A DNA stretch of 64,000 nt, from positions 248,001-312,000 of the forward strand of contig JAAVTG010000323.1 in the NCBI GenBank assembly GCA_011947345.1, written 5' to 3'. Numbering within the stretch: position 1 is the stretch's first letter; every line of letters starts with the position of its first letter. This document shows positions 31,290-42,682 of this stretch, in pieces. The notes beneath the pieces were generated by a model. The model made no database searches, was not told the DNA's origin, and saw only the letters and a program-made list of their open reading frames with translations. Origin of the DNA: Phytophthora quininea (taxonomy: Eukaryota; Oomycota; Peronosporomycetes; Peronosporales; Peronosporaceae). The translations under genes were made by a program, and so were the position numbers.

Positions 31290-33092
31290 ATGACGACCCC
31301 GGACTCCCCGAAGACGCCAAGAGCCGACTACGCCCCCATCATGGAAGGCGGAAAGCCCTCGTCTACCCGGAACCTCAACAAACACCCGAGTCTGCCGTTC
31401 CTGACCGCCAACAGCAAGCAGTTTTCGCAAGACGCGTTGGAGTTGGACCCGGCGCATTCAATGCGATCGACCGAGTATACCAACGACCTGCAGTCGACGC
31501 CACCGCAACCGAGAAGCTCCTGCTGTCCGACGCCTCTCCGCAAGATCGGCCGCGCTTGGTTGGCGTTGCGTTGGCAGCTATCGCGAAGCTTGTTTGCGAT
31601 GCCGTTGCCGTTCTTGACTTCCATGTTCGACGTCAAGCTGGGCGACCTCTTCATCACGCTACCGATCTGCGCGTCGTTCACGATCACCACCGCCTTGCAG
31701 GCCATCAACGACCGCGAGGTGGAGAGCACCGGCGGCCCGCCGACCTACGGGTTGTTGCTGGTGTTCGTGCTGGCTGTCCGCAACAACTCGGTGCTTCTTG
31801 CGCTCACCGGCATCTCGTACGAGCGAGCGCTCTTCTACCACAAGGTTGCCGTTCTCGTCACCATCATCCTGTCGGGACTACACGGTCTCGCGTATATCCT
31901 CGCGTACGACAAGGGCGAGATCTCAAAGGAAGAAGACATGGTCTTCAGCGGCACGATGGCGTTCGGAGCGATGGTCTTGATGTTTGTGCTGTCGCTCAAC
32001 TTCGTGCGCCGTCGGTTCTTCGAGTTCTTCCTGAGGACCCACTGGATCCTCTTCATCGTCGTGATCGTGTTCGCCGTCATGCACGGAGCGTCTACAGCTT
32101 TGATCGGCGTGGCTTTCTGGGGTGTCGACATGGCTTTCCGCCACGCGTACCGACCGCGCATTTACTCGCGGGGGTCTTTCTTCGGTAAGAAAGCTTCGGC
32201 CAATGAATCGACTGCCAACGTTGTTAGCAGCACGCGCATGGGAGTCATCGCTCGTGACCAGGTCACCGTCTCCGTTCTCCCCGGCGACATCGTTCAGATC
32301 CAGTTCCCTCGCGTCCGCAAGGAGACCAACGAAGAGTTTAAGTTCGAGGCTGGCCAGTACGTCTTCCTGTGCGTTCCCACCATCTCCAGTCTGCAGTGGC
32401 ACCCGTTCACGATCTCGTCGGCGCCACACGAGTCCTTGGTCACTTTCCACATCAAGACGCTCGGCGACTGGACCCAGAAGCTGCAGACACTTGTAGCTGA
32501 GTCCGACAACCACGCTGCTTCGTTCGATGTGCTTGTCGACGGTCCGTACGGCAGCGTCTCCATCGACATCGACAGTCCGACGACCTACTCGCACATTGTG
32601 CTCTTCTCGGGAGGTATCGGCGTCACTCCGATGCGGTCGATCGTGAACTCGCTACACTATGATGTCCGCCACGGAGTTCGGTCAGGAGTTGAGCGTGTGC
32701 ACTTGGTCTGGTCGGTCCGCGACCATGAAATGGTGCGCAGTCTCCTCACCGGCCACCACCACATCGGCGACGCCTATTTTCCGCACGGAATCGTCAACGA
32801 CCAGGGCGGTGCCTTCTCCAGCGAGTTCCACCTCACTCGATCGGAGCGCGACATGGAGTCGGCCGACATTGACCGCTATTTAGGCAGCAGAATTCGCTAC
32901 GGGGCGCGTCCAGACATTACAGCGACGCTGCGTTCAGTCGGCGAACAGGCCAAACAGAGCGGCAAGAAGCGAGTAGCGGTGCTGGTGTGCGGTCCGGCGT
33001 CGATGGTGCGCGACGTGATCAGCAAGAGCTTGTCGCTGTCGTGGGAGATGAAGATCCGCTTCGACGTCCACAGCGAGGTGTTCGAGTTTTAA
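31290..33092 (+). CDS. Ferric-reductase-like transmembrane protein, array member 1
   Basis: A 600-residue integral membrane oxidoreductase of the ferric reductase / NADPH oxidase superfamily. It moves electrons from NADPH through FAD and two haems to an outside acceptor, either chelated iron or copper, or oxygen. The N-terminal 90 residues are cytosolic and variable. The membrane domain follows, with four candidate haem histidines at about 184 (LFYHK), 198 (SGLHG), 251 (RTHW) and 265 (VMHG). The FAD-binding motif HPFTISS is at 371-377, the NADPH motif GGIGVTP at 441-447, and VCGP at 566-569. It ends in FDVHSEVFEF. The frame is intact. No EF hands are seen, so a reductase or Rboh-unlike oxidase is more likely than a calcium-regulated oxidase. 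It heads a tandem array, which suggests family expansion by local duplication. Confidence 0.88.
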   Translation: MTTPDSPKTPRADYAPIMEGGKPSSTRNLNKHPSLPFLTANSKQFSQDALELDPAHSMRSTEYTNDLQSTPPQPRSSCCPTPLRKIGRAWLALRWQLSRSLFAMPLPFLTSMFDVKLGDLFITLPICASFTITTALQAINDREVESTGGPPTYGLLLVFVLAVRNNSVLLALTGISYERALFYHKVAVLVTIILSGLHGLAYILAYDKGEISKEEDMVFSGTMAFGAMVLMFVLSLNFVRRRFFEFFLRTHWILFIVVIVFAVMHGASTALIGVAFWGVDMAFRHAYRPRIYSRGSFFGKKASANESTANVVSSTRMGVIARDQVTVSVLPGDIVQIQFPRVRKETNEEFKFEAGQYVFLCVPTISSLQWHPFTISSAPHESLVTFHIKTLGDWTQKLQTLVAESDNHAASFDVLVDGPYGSVSIDIDSPTTYSHIVLFSGGIGVTPMRSIVNSLHYDVRHGVRSGVERVHLVWSVRDHEMVRSLLTGHHHIGDAYFPHGIVNDQGGAFSSEFHLTRSERDMESADIDRYLGSRIRYGARPDITATLRSVGEQAKQSGKKRVAVLVCGPASMVRDVISKSLSLSWEMKIRFDVHSEVFEF

Positions 33093-33503
33093 TGTATTAA
33101 ATGAAACCCGATGAATGCCCGTCAATCTAGTGTCCATGGCTGCTGGAAGCTGCAGCAAACTGCAGACACGCTCCGGTCCAGTGGATTTCAGATGTTACCT
33201 TCAACGAATGCAGACTCGACCTGTTTGCTTGTGCCCGCACAACGGTCGTGTCCAACGGCGCCGCTGAGCCTTGCATGGTGTGATTTGGCTCCAGCATAGC
33301 GTGCAATGTCGATCGAGTCGTGAGCCTCCATTCCAGCGCCGCAGCACAGCACCCTTACGACACCACCGCACTGAATCCCGGCCCAGCTGTACAGTTCGCG
33401 TCGGAACTGAAGCCACTTCCATGAATCAGTCGCGCGATATCTTCCACGTCCAGTGTCGCTGTCATTCTCGGAATTCCGAGCTGCCAATCACTCCTGCGGC
33501 AAG

Positions 33504-35349
33504 ATGAATACCATCAGCCAAACCCGGTTCGAGGAGCCGGTCACGCCCAAGTCCGATTACTCGTGGGTCGACGACGATGAGCCTCTACCGACGAGTTTCG
33601 CTCACCGAGACCTGCCATCCAATTTGCCGATCCTCGACTCGTCGCACTACGCCCTGGAACGGGACAGCGTCATCTCTCCGAGCGTCGTGGACGACCGCGC
33701 GACTGCGTACACGGACTTGGCGATCGGGACCAGGAGAAGACGAACGCCATTCCCGTCGCTGCCGTCCTGTTTCCAACGCATTTTACGGTGGTGGATCGCG
33801 TTGAGGTGGCGACTTTCACGGAGCTTCTTTTCGGTGCCATTACCGCTACTGACAGCTGAGTTCAACGCCAAACTGGGAGATGTCGTGGTCATTGTAGCTG
33901 TCTTTGGCTACCTCATCGCTTCGACTGCGATGAAGACTAAAGATCGGGACGTTAAAGGCTCTGGATCAGCCCCAGAGATCACGATGCTCGTGGTGTTCCT
34001 CCTTGCTATCCGAAACAATTCCGTGCTGTTTGTGACCACGGGGATCCCCTTCGAGCGCGTGCTGTTCTACCACAAGCTGTTTGCCTTTTTAACCGTCATG
34101 TTGACGGCACTTCACGGCCTCGCGTATGTGTTGGATCGATCCGACACAGGCGTCGACTTCCACCACGATCAGATGGTCACTGGCATGGTCGCTTTCGTCG
34201 GGATGGTGGTCATGTACATCTTGTCGCTCAACTACATTCGCCACCACTTCTTCGAGCTATTCCTTCGCCTCCATTGGATACTTTTCCTTGTCGTCATCAC
34301 TTTCGCAGTGATCCACAGGGCTGGTCTAGTTCTGTTTGGCCTCGTTCCGTGGGTCATTGACATGCTCTTTGGCCTCGTACATCGACCGTATACGTTGGCA
34401 AACGGATCGTTACTGAAGAAGAAGCGAGACCGAAATTCCACGTTAACTGGGAAGCATCGCCGTGGCGTTGCAGCTCGGGAGCAAGTGTCGGTGTGTGCTT
34501 TATCTGGCGGTATCACACGAATAAGTTTCCCCGTGTACGCCACGATAGCAACGAGAAATTCGACTACGAAGCAGGTCAGTATGCATTCCTGTGCATCCCA
34601 AAGCTGTCGCTTTTGGAGTGGCATCCATTCTCAATTTCTTCAGCGCCACACGAAGCTACCGTGACTTTCCACATCAAGACAATGGGCGACTGGACTGGGA
34701 AGTTGCACGATTTAGCGAGTACAACGGACCCCGACGACACCCCAATTGACGTTCTAGTGGACGGACCTTACGGGAATGTGGCGATCGATATCGACAGCGT
34801 CACCACGTACTCGCACTTTGTGCTCTTCTCGGGAGGGATCGGAGTGACTCCGATGCGGTCGATAGCCAACTGGCTGCACTACGAGTGCCATTATCACAGT
34901 CGAGAAGGGGCTCCAAAGTCCGCTTCGCCTGGTCTGTACGCGATCGCGAGATGGTCGAGAGCGTACTGAACCAGGACTTGGACGAAGCCGACAATTGTCG
35001 AGAAGTGGACGAGGTGGCTCCTTATCTTCCGCACATTCTTCTCCACCCACGGACAGTGAACGAGGCCAGCGAAGATTTCTACAGCGAAATTTACTTGACA
35101 CAAGACCAGCCAGATCTCGAAGCTCAAGGCGATCGGGTCGCTCAGTGCATGCGATATGGAGCTCGGCCAGACATTCTACAGATTCTACACGAAATGGGAT
35201 CGGACGCTTTGAAATGCCACCGGAAACGCGTCGCTGTGCTGGTTTGCGGTCCATCGGCCATGGTGAAAGATGTGATCAGGGCCAGCATGAGCATGTCGCG
35301 TGAAATGCGTCTCCAATTCGACGTGCACAGCGAGGTCTTTGAGTTTTAA
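33504..35349 (+). pseudogene. Ferric-reductase-like protein, array member 2, two frameshifts
   Basis: Same domain plan as member 1: ERVLFYHK, ALHGLAY, RLHWILF and VIHRAG (haem region; His in the last motif followed by Arg instead of Gly), then HPFSISSAPHE, GGIGVTPMRS, VCGPSAM and an end in VHSEVFEF. The start MNTISQ at 33,504 is a clear ATG. The frame shifts near 34,530, in a C run just after RISFP, and again near 34,915, just before the RFAWSVRD block. The rest is well kept, with paralogue-like sequence through both shifts. It is either a young pseudogene or a gene with consensus errors. Confidence 0.8.
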
Positions 35350-35519
35350 AACGAGCCCGTCCGTTATCTTCTTGTCCACATCCGATGTCATCGCATGGAT
35401 CGAAAAGCACACGCAAATATAGCACCGCAATGATCAACAACGGCAACTTGCTCGGCTAACGCCGAGTCATTACGAAACTCGCCACGGAACCGCGTCTTGG
35501 GTCAGCTTCAGTATCGGTC

Positions 35520-37330
35520 ATGGCTGCTGTGGCAGATTCAACGGCGGCACCGTCGGGGACTACGTCGAGAGGTTTTCGAACGGCGACCAAGTCGTTGAGG
35601 TTTCCACGCACTCTTCAAGTGGCACCGTCGGTGTGAAACAAGGCAATTCGCAGTTCGACTGCTTGAAGCGAGCGTGGTTTGGTATCCGCTGGAAGCTCTC
35701 GTCACGGGTTTTCTCCAGACCGATTCCGTTCTTGACGGCCAGCTTCGACTTGAAACTAGGCGACGTCCTGATCACTTTACCGGTCGCTGCAGTGGTGCTG
35801 GCAATTAATGCTCGACTATGTGCAAGTCAAAACGTGCTGGGGTCAGGAATGTTGCCGATGGTGGCGATGATCGTCGCCTTCGCGCTTACCGTCCGCAACA
35901 ACTCGATTCTCTTGACACTCACCGGTCTGCCGTTCGAGAGAGCGTTGCTGTATCACAAGTTCGTCGGGGTTCTATCTGTTCTTCTTGGCGGTCTTCACGG
36001 ACTGGCGTATCTACTGCAGAACAAAGGAGTCGCTGCAGCGCGGCGCAGATTGCAGGGGCCGCCTGGTGGTGGTAGTAGTGGCGGTAGTAGTGGCGGTGGC
36101 AGTAGCGGTGGCGGTGGCATGGCGCCAGAGACTTCCGGCCCCATTCTGTGGTATCTGATGGTGGCGCTCTGGGTATTCGCCTTCTCTCCAATCCGCCGCA
36201 GGTTTTACGAAGCTTTCCTGCGCTTGCACTGGTTGCTCTTCATCGCGATCGTCGCTCTCTCCATTATCCACGGCGCTGGTGGGGTCGTCGTCGGTCTCAT
36301 TCCATGGGCACTTGACCTTGTCTTCCGCCACGGATATCTCGTCCAGAAACACTTCCGGGGTGGGTTTTGGAATATTTTACGCAGCAAGAGCTCGTCCGCG
36401 TCCTCAGGCAGTCGGTTTGGCGTCATCACACAGCAGCAGCTCTCGCTTTGCCATCTCCCTGGAGATATTTTACGCATCCAGTTCCCTCGAGTTCGTGCCG
36501 ATACTGGTGAAAGTTTCAAGTACGAGGCCGGTCAATACGTGTTCCTGTGCATCCCAAAGCTTTCGTTCCTGGAATGGCACCCGTTCACGATCTCGTCGTC
36601 GCCACACGAGGCTTTGGTGACAATTCACATCAAGGCGCTGGGAGATTGGACCCGAAAGCTACTCGCTGCTGTGCCGTCGTCGACCGATGGCCACCACAAG
36701 GCAATTCCTTCCTCCTTCCCGATACTTGTCGACGGTCCATACGGAAGCCTTTCGGTCGACATTGAGAGCCACAAGACGTACTCGCACGTTGCTCTCTTCA
36801 GCGGAGGAATCGGCATCACTCCGATGCAGTCCGTCGCCAACCAGCTGCACTTTGATTTCCACCACCGAGGCTGTCAAGCACTCAAGAAGGTGTACTTTGC
36901 GTGGGCTGTGCGTGACCGCGCCATGGTGGAGGCTATGATGAATGCCGACTTTGTCGAAGACCGCAAGCACGTCCAGGGTCACACTGCAGCCTATTTCCCT
37001 GATGAATTGCTGTCATCCGGTCCGAACGGTGGAAGTACCTCGCCCAACGACGTCTTCAAAGCAGAATTCTTCTTCACGAAAGGCCAACCGGACCCTGAAA
37101 ACCCAGTCGACCGACGACTTCAGCATTGTCTGCGCTACAACACTCGGCCCGATGTGGCAGACATTTTGAAGACGGTCGGCCAGGACGCTCTGAAGCACGG
37201 CAAAAGCCGAGTCGCTGTGCTGGTTTGTGGGCCTGCGCCGCTTGTAAAAGACGTGATCAACCAGGCCTTGAAGCTGGAGCGGTCTTCGAAAGTGCGCTAC
37301 GACATCCACACCGAGACGTTCGCCTTCTGA
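35520..37330 (+). CDS. Ferric-reductase-like protein, array member 3
   Basis: The body (from about 35,633) encodes haem histidines in LLYHK, GLHGLAY, RLHWLLF and IIHGAG, then HPFTISSSPHE, GGIGITPMQS and VCGPAPL, and ends in IHTETFAF. A Gly/Ser-rich loop (GGGSSGGSSGGG) sits between two membrane segments in a place where the paralogues have a short loop. The start is uncertain: an ATG at 35,520 opens a different frame, and the long frame has only a GTG at 35,633. A small shift in the N-terminal region or an unseen exon could explain this. Confidence 0.75.
36061..36120. repeat. GGT-rich low-complexity tract
   Basis: A run of GGTGGT, AGTAGT and GGCGGT triplets encodes a Gly/Ser loop in the third ferric-reductase-like gene. 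Confidence 0.9.
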
Positions 37331-37509
37331 GTGCGTTCATAGTGTGGTTAGAAAGCTTGTATCTTTGCTGAAACAATACCAATCGCCATTTTCAGGCAAG
37401 GAAATGCTGGCGTCGACACATCACAGATGCCAGGCTTTCACTTCTACAAGACCTTCCGGCATCGACAGTCACTTGCAAACAAGTTCTACGCTCGACACTT
37501 CGCGTCTCC

Positions 37510-37992
37510 ATGTCGTCATCTCCGCGTAAATCCCAAGAACGCACACTGCCACCCTTCAGCGCCTTGTTCTCCGACGTCTCGACCGACAATGCACCAGAAG
37601 CCATCGCAGTGAAACAAGAGCCACCACTTGATGCAGCAAACGTGAAGGAGGAGCAAGTCGACGTTATCGACACTGTTGTAGCTACTGCCGACCAGTCGAA
37701 CGAAATCAAGAGCGCGTTCGAAGGCCTCAACACGGAACTCGAGACGGGGGAGGGACCGGTGCCGCCTGAATTGCAGTGTCGCTACCGCAAAGGCAAATGC
37801 CACAAACAGCGCGCTCTCAAGAAGAACGGCTCACTGCACAGTTACTGCGAGCTGCATCGTCAACGCTCCGTCCGCAACCAGAAAGTGTTTGACCAGAAAC
37901 GACGACAGCAACGCGAGGCCAAACGAACACGCCCCGATGCCAGCGATGCGGACGAAGAACGACCGAGAAAGCGACTTCGGCAGTCAAGCTAG
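37510..37992 (+). CDS. Basic Cys/His-motif protein, 160 residues
   Basis: An intact frame with an acidic N-terminal half (VKQEPPLD, VKEEQVDVID) and a basic C-terminal half. The central motif CRYRKGKCHKQRALKKNGSLHSYCELHR has a Cys-x5-Cys...Cys-x2-His arrangement followed by a basic tract (KRRQQREAKRTRPD). Similar short Cys/His motifs ending in SYCELHR are widespread in oomycete proteins that look like nuclear regulators. DNA or RNA binding is inferred only. Its 3' end is close to, and on the opposite strand from, the next ferric-reductase-like gene. It interrupts the array between its forward and reverse members. Confidence 0.65.
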   Translation: MSSSPRKSQERTLPPFSALFSDVSTDNAPEAIAVKQEPPLDAANVKEEQVDVIDTVVATADQSNEIKSAFEGLNTELETGEGPVPPELQCRYRKGKCHKQRALKKNGSLHSYCELHRQRSVRNQKVFDQKRRQQREAKRTRPDASDADEERPRKRLRQSS

Positions 37993-38081
37993 CTCGAGAC
38001 TCTGCAAGGTGCACAAGAGTAAGCCGTGTAAAACTAGGTTTACTTATGTTCCGACTAGCTACTTGGATTCGTGGCTTCGCA

Positions 38082-39827
38082 CTAAAACTCAAAGAGTTCG
38101 CTGTGCACGTCGAAGTTCATCTTCATCTCGCGAGACAGCGTCAAGCTGGTGTTAATGACATCGCGCACCATTGAGATCGGACCGCAGACCAAAACGGCCA
38201 CGCGGTCTTTGCTGTCCTGCTTGGCTTGCTCTCCCAACGCACGGAGAACGGCTGCTGTGTCAGGCCGTGAACCATATCGCAGCAAATGTTGGAACTGTTG
38301 GGTCGCGGCAGCCTCGATGTCTCGCTCGTCTTGCGTCAGGTAAAAGTCGCTCTGGAAGATATCGCTATCTGATCCCCCACGTAGTAGACCATGCGGGAGA
38401 TAACCTGCAGGGGCAGCGATCTCCTGTCCGTTCGGGGCCGAAGAGTTCATCAAAGCTTGCAGTGTTTCAGGGTTAGCAACGGACCAAACGAACCGCACGT
38501 GCTTGATATCCGTGCGGCCGAGAGTGTAGCGTTCATAGTGCAGCCAGTTGACGATGGAGCGCATCGGTGTCGCTCCAATTCCACCACAGAACAAACCAAA
38601 GTGCGAGTACGTCGTTGGGCTATCGATGTCGATAGAGACTCGTCCGTACGGTCCGTCCACTAGAATATCAAACGGAGCTTCATCTCGAACTTCTTCGTCA
38701 ACTGGAGCTGCCGCAAACAACTTGGACGTCCAATCCCCTGCAGATTTAATGTGGAAAGTTACGATGTCTTCATGTGGCGCCGACGACATGGAGAAGGGGT
38801 GCCATTCCAGCATCGACAGCTTGGGGACGCACAGGAAGGCAAATTGTCCAGCCTCGAACTTGAACTCCTCCCCAGTCTCTTTGCGGACACGAGGGAAGCT
38901 GATGCGCGTGATGTTCCCAGGCAGCGCTGTCACCGTCACTTGGTCGCGTGCAACGACGCCCATGCGGTGGTTGCCAGTCACGACGTTTCTGTTGGAATCG
39001 TTTGCTGCACTCTCGTTCTTCTTCTTGAACATGGCTCCTTGCTTGTAGATCTGCGTACGGTAGCCAAGGCGGAATGCCAAGTCGATGAGCCACGGCACAA
39101 ACCCCACGAGGGCGACGCCAGCTCCGTGAGCGACAGCAGCGATGATCACCACGAGGAAGAGGACCCAGTGCGCGCTCATGAACAGCTCGAAGAACCTGCG
39201 ACGGATGAAATGGAGCGACAGTGCGAACAGCAGCAGCATCCCAACGAAAGCGACGGTCCCAGACGTGGCCTTGCCGCTCTTGCCCCTCTCGTCTCCATGG
39301 TGGTGGGCCAGGAGATACGCCAGTCCATGCAGTGCTGAGAGAACGATGGTCACGACTGCCAAGAGCTTGTGGTAGAAGAGCGACCTCTCGAACGAGATAC
39401 CCGTGAGCTCCAGCAGCAGCACGTTGTTCCTGATGGCAAAGAAGAAGACCAGGAGTAGTGTAATAGAAGGTGGGGTGCCGGAGCTGCCGACTGATCTAGC
39501 GCCAGCCAGAGCGGCGTTGAGGACGACTAAGATGACGACCACCGGAAGAGTCACCAGCAGATCTCCCTTCTTCACATCCAAGCTGGCCGTGAGAGCCGGC
39601 ACCGACACGGAGAAGACTCTCTGGGAGAGGTTCCAGCGGATGGCCAGCCACGAGCGCAGCAGCGTCTGCAACTTGGTTGGAAAGCACGAGTAGCGGTCTC
39701 TGGCGCGGAAGTCCGAGTCCTGCAGCTCGAACGGGGCCGACAGCTCGGTTTGAGGCGTCACGGGAGGCGCCGACGGCACGGATGAGGTCTTGGTGGGGCT
39801 TGGAAGCTCCATTGCAGCTGTTGGCAA
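38082..39827 (-). CDS. Ferric-reductase-like protein, array member 4
   Basis: An intact 581-residue member. Haem histidines in LFYHK, ALHGLAY, SAHWVLF and VAHGAG; FAD motif HPFSMSSAPHE; NADPH motif GGIGATPMRS; VCGPISM; and an end in FDVHSELFEF. The N-terminal 50 residues are Pro/Ser/Thr-rich and presumably cytosolic. A second in-frame Met at residue 6 could be the true start. Convergent with the small Cys/His gene and in tandem with member 5, on the minus strand. Confidence 0.88.
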   Translation of the reverse strand: MPTAAMELPSPTKTSSVPSAPPVTPQTELSAPFELQDSDFRARDRYSCFPTKLQTLLRSWLAIRWNLSQRVFSVSVPALTASLDVKKGDLLVTLPVVVILVVLNAALAGARSVGSSGTPPSITLLLVFFFAIRNNVLLLELTGISFERSLFYHKLLAVVTIVLSALHGLAYLLAHHHGDERGKSGKATSGTVAFVGMLLLFALSLHFIRRRFFELFMSAHWVLFLVVIIAAVAHGAGVALVGFVPWLIDLAFRLGYRTQIYKQGAMFKKKNESAANDSNRNVVTGNHRMGVVARDQVTVTALPGNITRISFPRVRKETGEEFKFEAGQFAFLCVPKLSMLEWHPFSMSSAPHEDIVTFHIKSAGDWTSKLFAAAPVDEEVRDEAPFDILVDGPYGRVSIDIDSPTTYSHFGLFCGGIGATPMRSIVNWLHYERYTLGRTDIKHVRFVWSVANPETLQALMNSSAPNGQEIAAPAGYLPHGLLRGGSDSDIFQSDFYLTQDERDIEAAATQQFQHLLRYGSRPDTAAVLRALGEQAKQDSKDRVAVLVCGPISMVRDVINTSLTLSREMKMNFDVHSELFEF

Positions 39828-39989
39828 CGCGTCCAGAGCGAAGAAAATTCAGGAATGAAGGACAGCACACAGGCTGTGAGACGGGCCAGTTGGGTCGTCA
39901 TCCTGCAGTAAAGAATTACCAAATGGCGCAATCATAGGGATACTGTTGAAGCGCAATCTGGACGCATTTCTTATCTGAGCTACATGTCC

Positions 39990-41726
39990 TTGTCCAGTAA
40001 AACTCGAACAGCTCGAGGCTCGCTAGAGAGTGCTCTGCTGCTGTTGACCACCTCTCGAACCATTTGCTTCGTTTTGCCGCTCTGCGTGGCCTGCTCGCCG
40101 ATGGCTCGCAGCGTGGCAGCGATGTCTGGACGGCAGTTGTAGCGGAGATTTTCTCGAGCTGCTGGTCGATCCCTGCAGCTTCAACGTCGCGCTCGCCTCG
40201 TGTGATGTAGATCTCGCTGGAGAACACGGCGCTCTCGCTGGCGAGCAGCTGTGGGTACGACGACGAGAGCTGCTCTCCAGGCCGCAGCACGCGGTTTCCG
40301 ACCATCGTCTCGATGGTGTCGCGGTCTCGCACCGACCAGACAAAGTGCACGCGCTCAAGAGCAGCACGACCATTGCTCTGTACGTCGTGGTGCAGATAGT
40401 TAACGATGGACCGCATGGGAGTGACGCCGATGCCTCCCGAGAAGAGCACAAAGTGCTGGTAGGTCGGACTCTCGATGTCGATGGAGACGCTGCCGTACGG
40501 TCCATCGACCAGCAGATCGAATGGAGCAGCGCCAACATCCTCGCCATGTTCAGCAGCAACAGCTGCCATCAGTTTATGCGTCCAGTCTCCGAGTGCCTTG
40601 ATGTGGAACGAGACCACGGGATCATGTGGCGAGGACGAGATGGTGAAGGGATGCCACTGGAGACTCGAGATGGTCGGGATGCACAGGAAGGCGTACTGGC
40701 CAGCCTCGTAGTTGAACGTCTCGCCTGTGGCCTTGCGGACACGTGGGAACTGGATCCGCACGATGTTGCCTGGCAGCGCCGCCACAGTCACTTGGTCCCT
40801 TGCGACGACTCCTAGACGTCTACCAGTGACCATCTCGGATGGTACTTCACTAGTCGCAGCCTTCTTTCCACTGAGAAGAGACCCACGCGAGTAGATCTGC
40901 GGACGGTACGCGAGCCGGAAGAGCATGTCGATGAGCCACGGTACAACGCCGACGAGAGCGAGTCCAGCTCCGTGGATGACAGCGAAGACGATGACCACGA
41001 GGAAAAGCACCCAGTGCACGCGCACGAACAGCTCGAAGAACTTGCGGCGGATGACGTTGAGCGAGAGCAGGAAGAGCAGCAGCAAGGCGCCAAAGGCCAC
41101 GATGCCGCTCAGAGCTCTGCTTGCTTGGTCCTCCTCCTCGCTGTTGTAGCGTGCTAGTACGTAGGCTAGACCGTGCAGCCCCGCAAGCACGATGGTCACG
41201 ATCGCAGCGATCTTGTGGTACTGCAGCGCTCGCTCGAACGAGATGCCAGTGAGTGTCAGCAGCACCGCGTTGTTTCTAACGGCGAAGGCGAACACCAGCA
41301 GTAGCGCAATTGAAGGCGCCGTGCCGGTGCCGACCACGTCACGGGTCTTGGCTTGCAGTACCGTGACGACAATGATCGCGACGCTCACTGGAAGGGTGAT
41401 GATCAGGTCACCGAGCTTGAGGTCGAAAGCCGCCGTTAGGAACGGCAATGGCACGGCGAAGACGCTGCGAGCGAGATGCCACCGCAGCACCAGCCAGGAG
41501 CGAAGGAGGCCTCCAATTGGTGTCGGCAGTGCCGCGTACTTGATCGGCTTGGGGTCGACCACTGCAGGTCTCCCGTCGGCACGTAGTTGACATTGGGGGT
41601 GGCGGGGAGACCGTCGTCGTACTGCATGTCTGCGGACTCGGAGGACGACATGATGGGGAGACTTGGCGAGGTTTCCAGACGACGGGCTTCGAGCACTGGG
41701 ATCAAATTGGGGTTTGACGACGGCAT
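39990..41726 (-). pseudogene. Ferric-reductase-like protein, array member 5, broken at both ends
   Basis: The membrane and FAD/NADPH parts are well kept: LQYHK, GLHGLAYVLA, RVHWVLF, VIHGAG, HPFTISSSPHD and GGIGVTPMRS. Near the N-terminus the frame shifts at about 41,555, so a plausible start (MPSSNPN at 41,726, or MSSSESA at 41,652) and the body are in different frames. Near the C-terminus the frame shifts again at an AAAA run (40,149-40,152). After that the corrected frame reads GEQATQSGKTKQMVRE. Compared with the paralogues it lacks the dozen or so residues that carry the conserved VCGP motif, at about 40,061-40,078. The C-terminal end is also changed. It is probably a pseudogene. Confidence 0.75.
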
Positions 41727-41932
41727 TGTCCTCACCCCAGCCGCGGTAAGCAGGAATGAAGCGGCTGTGCTCCACCAGCAGGTGATCCCAATTCGTCTTC
41801 GAAATGCGGACAGCGAGCGCGTTGGACTCGTTCGGTCGTTACCGTAAACCTGAAACGGGCGCATGTTTTCTTGGTTCAGCTGTTCAGTAAAGTCATCAAG
41901 AGCAACTTGCTGCTGGCCAGGAAAATCTAGCG

Positions 41933-42285
41933 CTACGATCGGACGCTGGTGCACTCGCGCATGGCTTCGACCGTCGCAACCAGGAACCGGGCAGCTTGCT
42001 TATGTGCTGCTGCCACCGACGACAGCTCAGTGTTGATGTAGAAGACGGTCGTCATTTCCGGACTGAGGTCGAGGGCGTGCATTTGGTTTGTGACTGCACC
42101 GATCACTGTCACGTTAGCGGCGCCTACTTGCACGAAACGATCAGCCAACGAGTTCCACCTCGTTCGATCCGAGCGCAGCACCGGCAGCACCGACGATCGT
42201 CCGGACATTTCAGTGCAACTTCGTTTAGGCCAAGTAGAGCGGCAAGAAGCGCAAAACCGATGAATAGGTGCCGTCCGACATCCAT
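41933..42285 (-). pseudogene. Small secreted protein, one frameshift
   Basis: An ATG at 42,285 begins a signal-peptide-like sequence (MDVGRHLFIGFALLAALLG). A shift near 42,200 leads into a second frame with FVQVGAANVTVIGAVTNQMHALDLSPEM, which runs to 41,933. I do not recognise the family. A single shift links two pieces with coherent composition, so a secreted protein of about 115 residues is plausible but low confidence. Confidence 0.4.
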
Positions 42286-42682
42286 GGTGTACAACGTGCT
42301 CAACAAGAGCTTGTCCCCGGGCAGCTCGAACGTGCTCTGCGACGAATTAACGCCTCTAGTGAGGGAGATGACGGCGAGTTGATCGTGTCAAATCTCCGAG
42401 AAGCCACAGCTCGGTGCGAGTAACAGTCTGGTCGGCGATATTATATTGAAGCCGAGTCGCTTTGACCAGACTGTTCATTGAATAGCTCAAAGAGCATACA
42501 GCCAGAGCTTATGATGGCTTTACCCGAAAAATCCTTTCGTCCCGGGATATGTCATTAACAGCCAACTCCGTTATCGCACTCCATTCATGAGCGTTGTCTG
42601 ACTCCGACTAGCCCCGATGAAAGCCCGCGCCAATCCAAGTATCACTTATCATTAAGCCATCTTGGAGCCAACCCTGTCGAAA

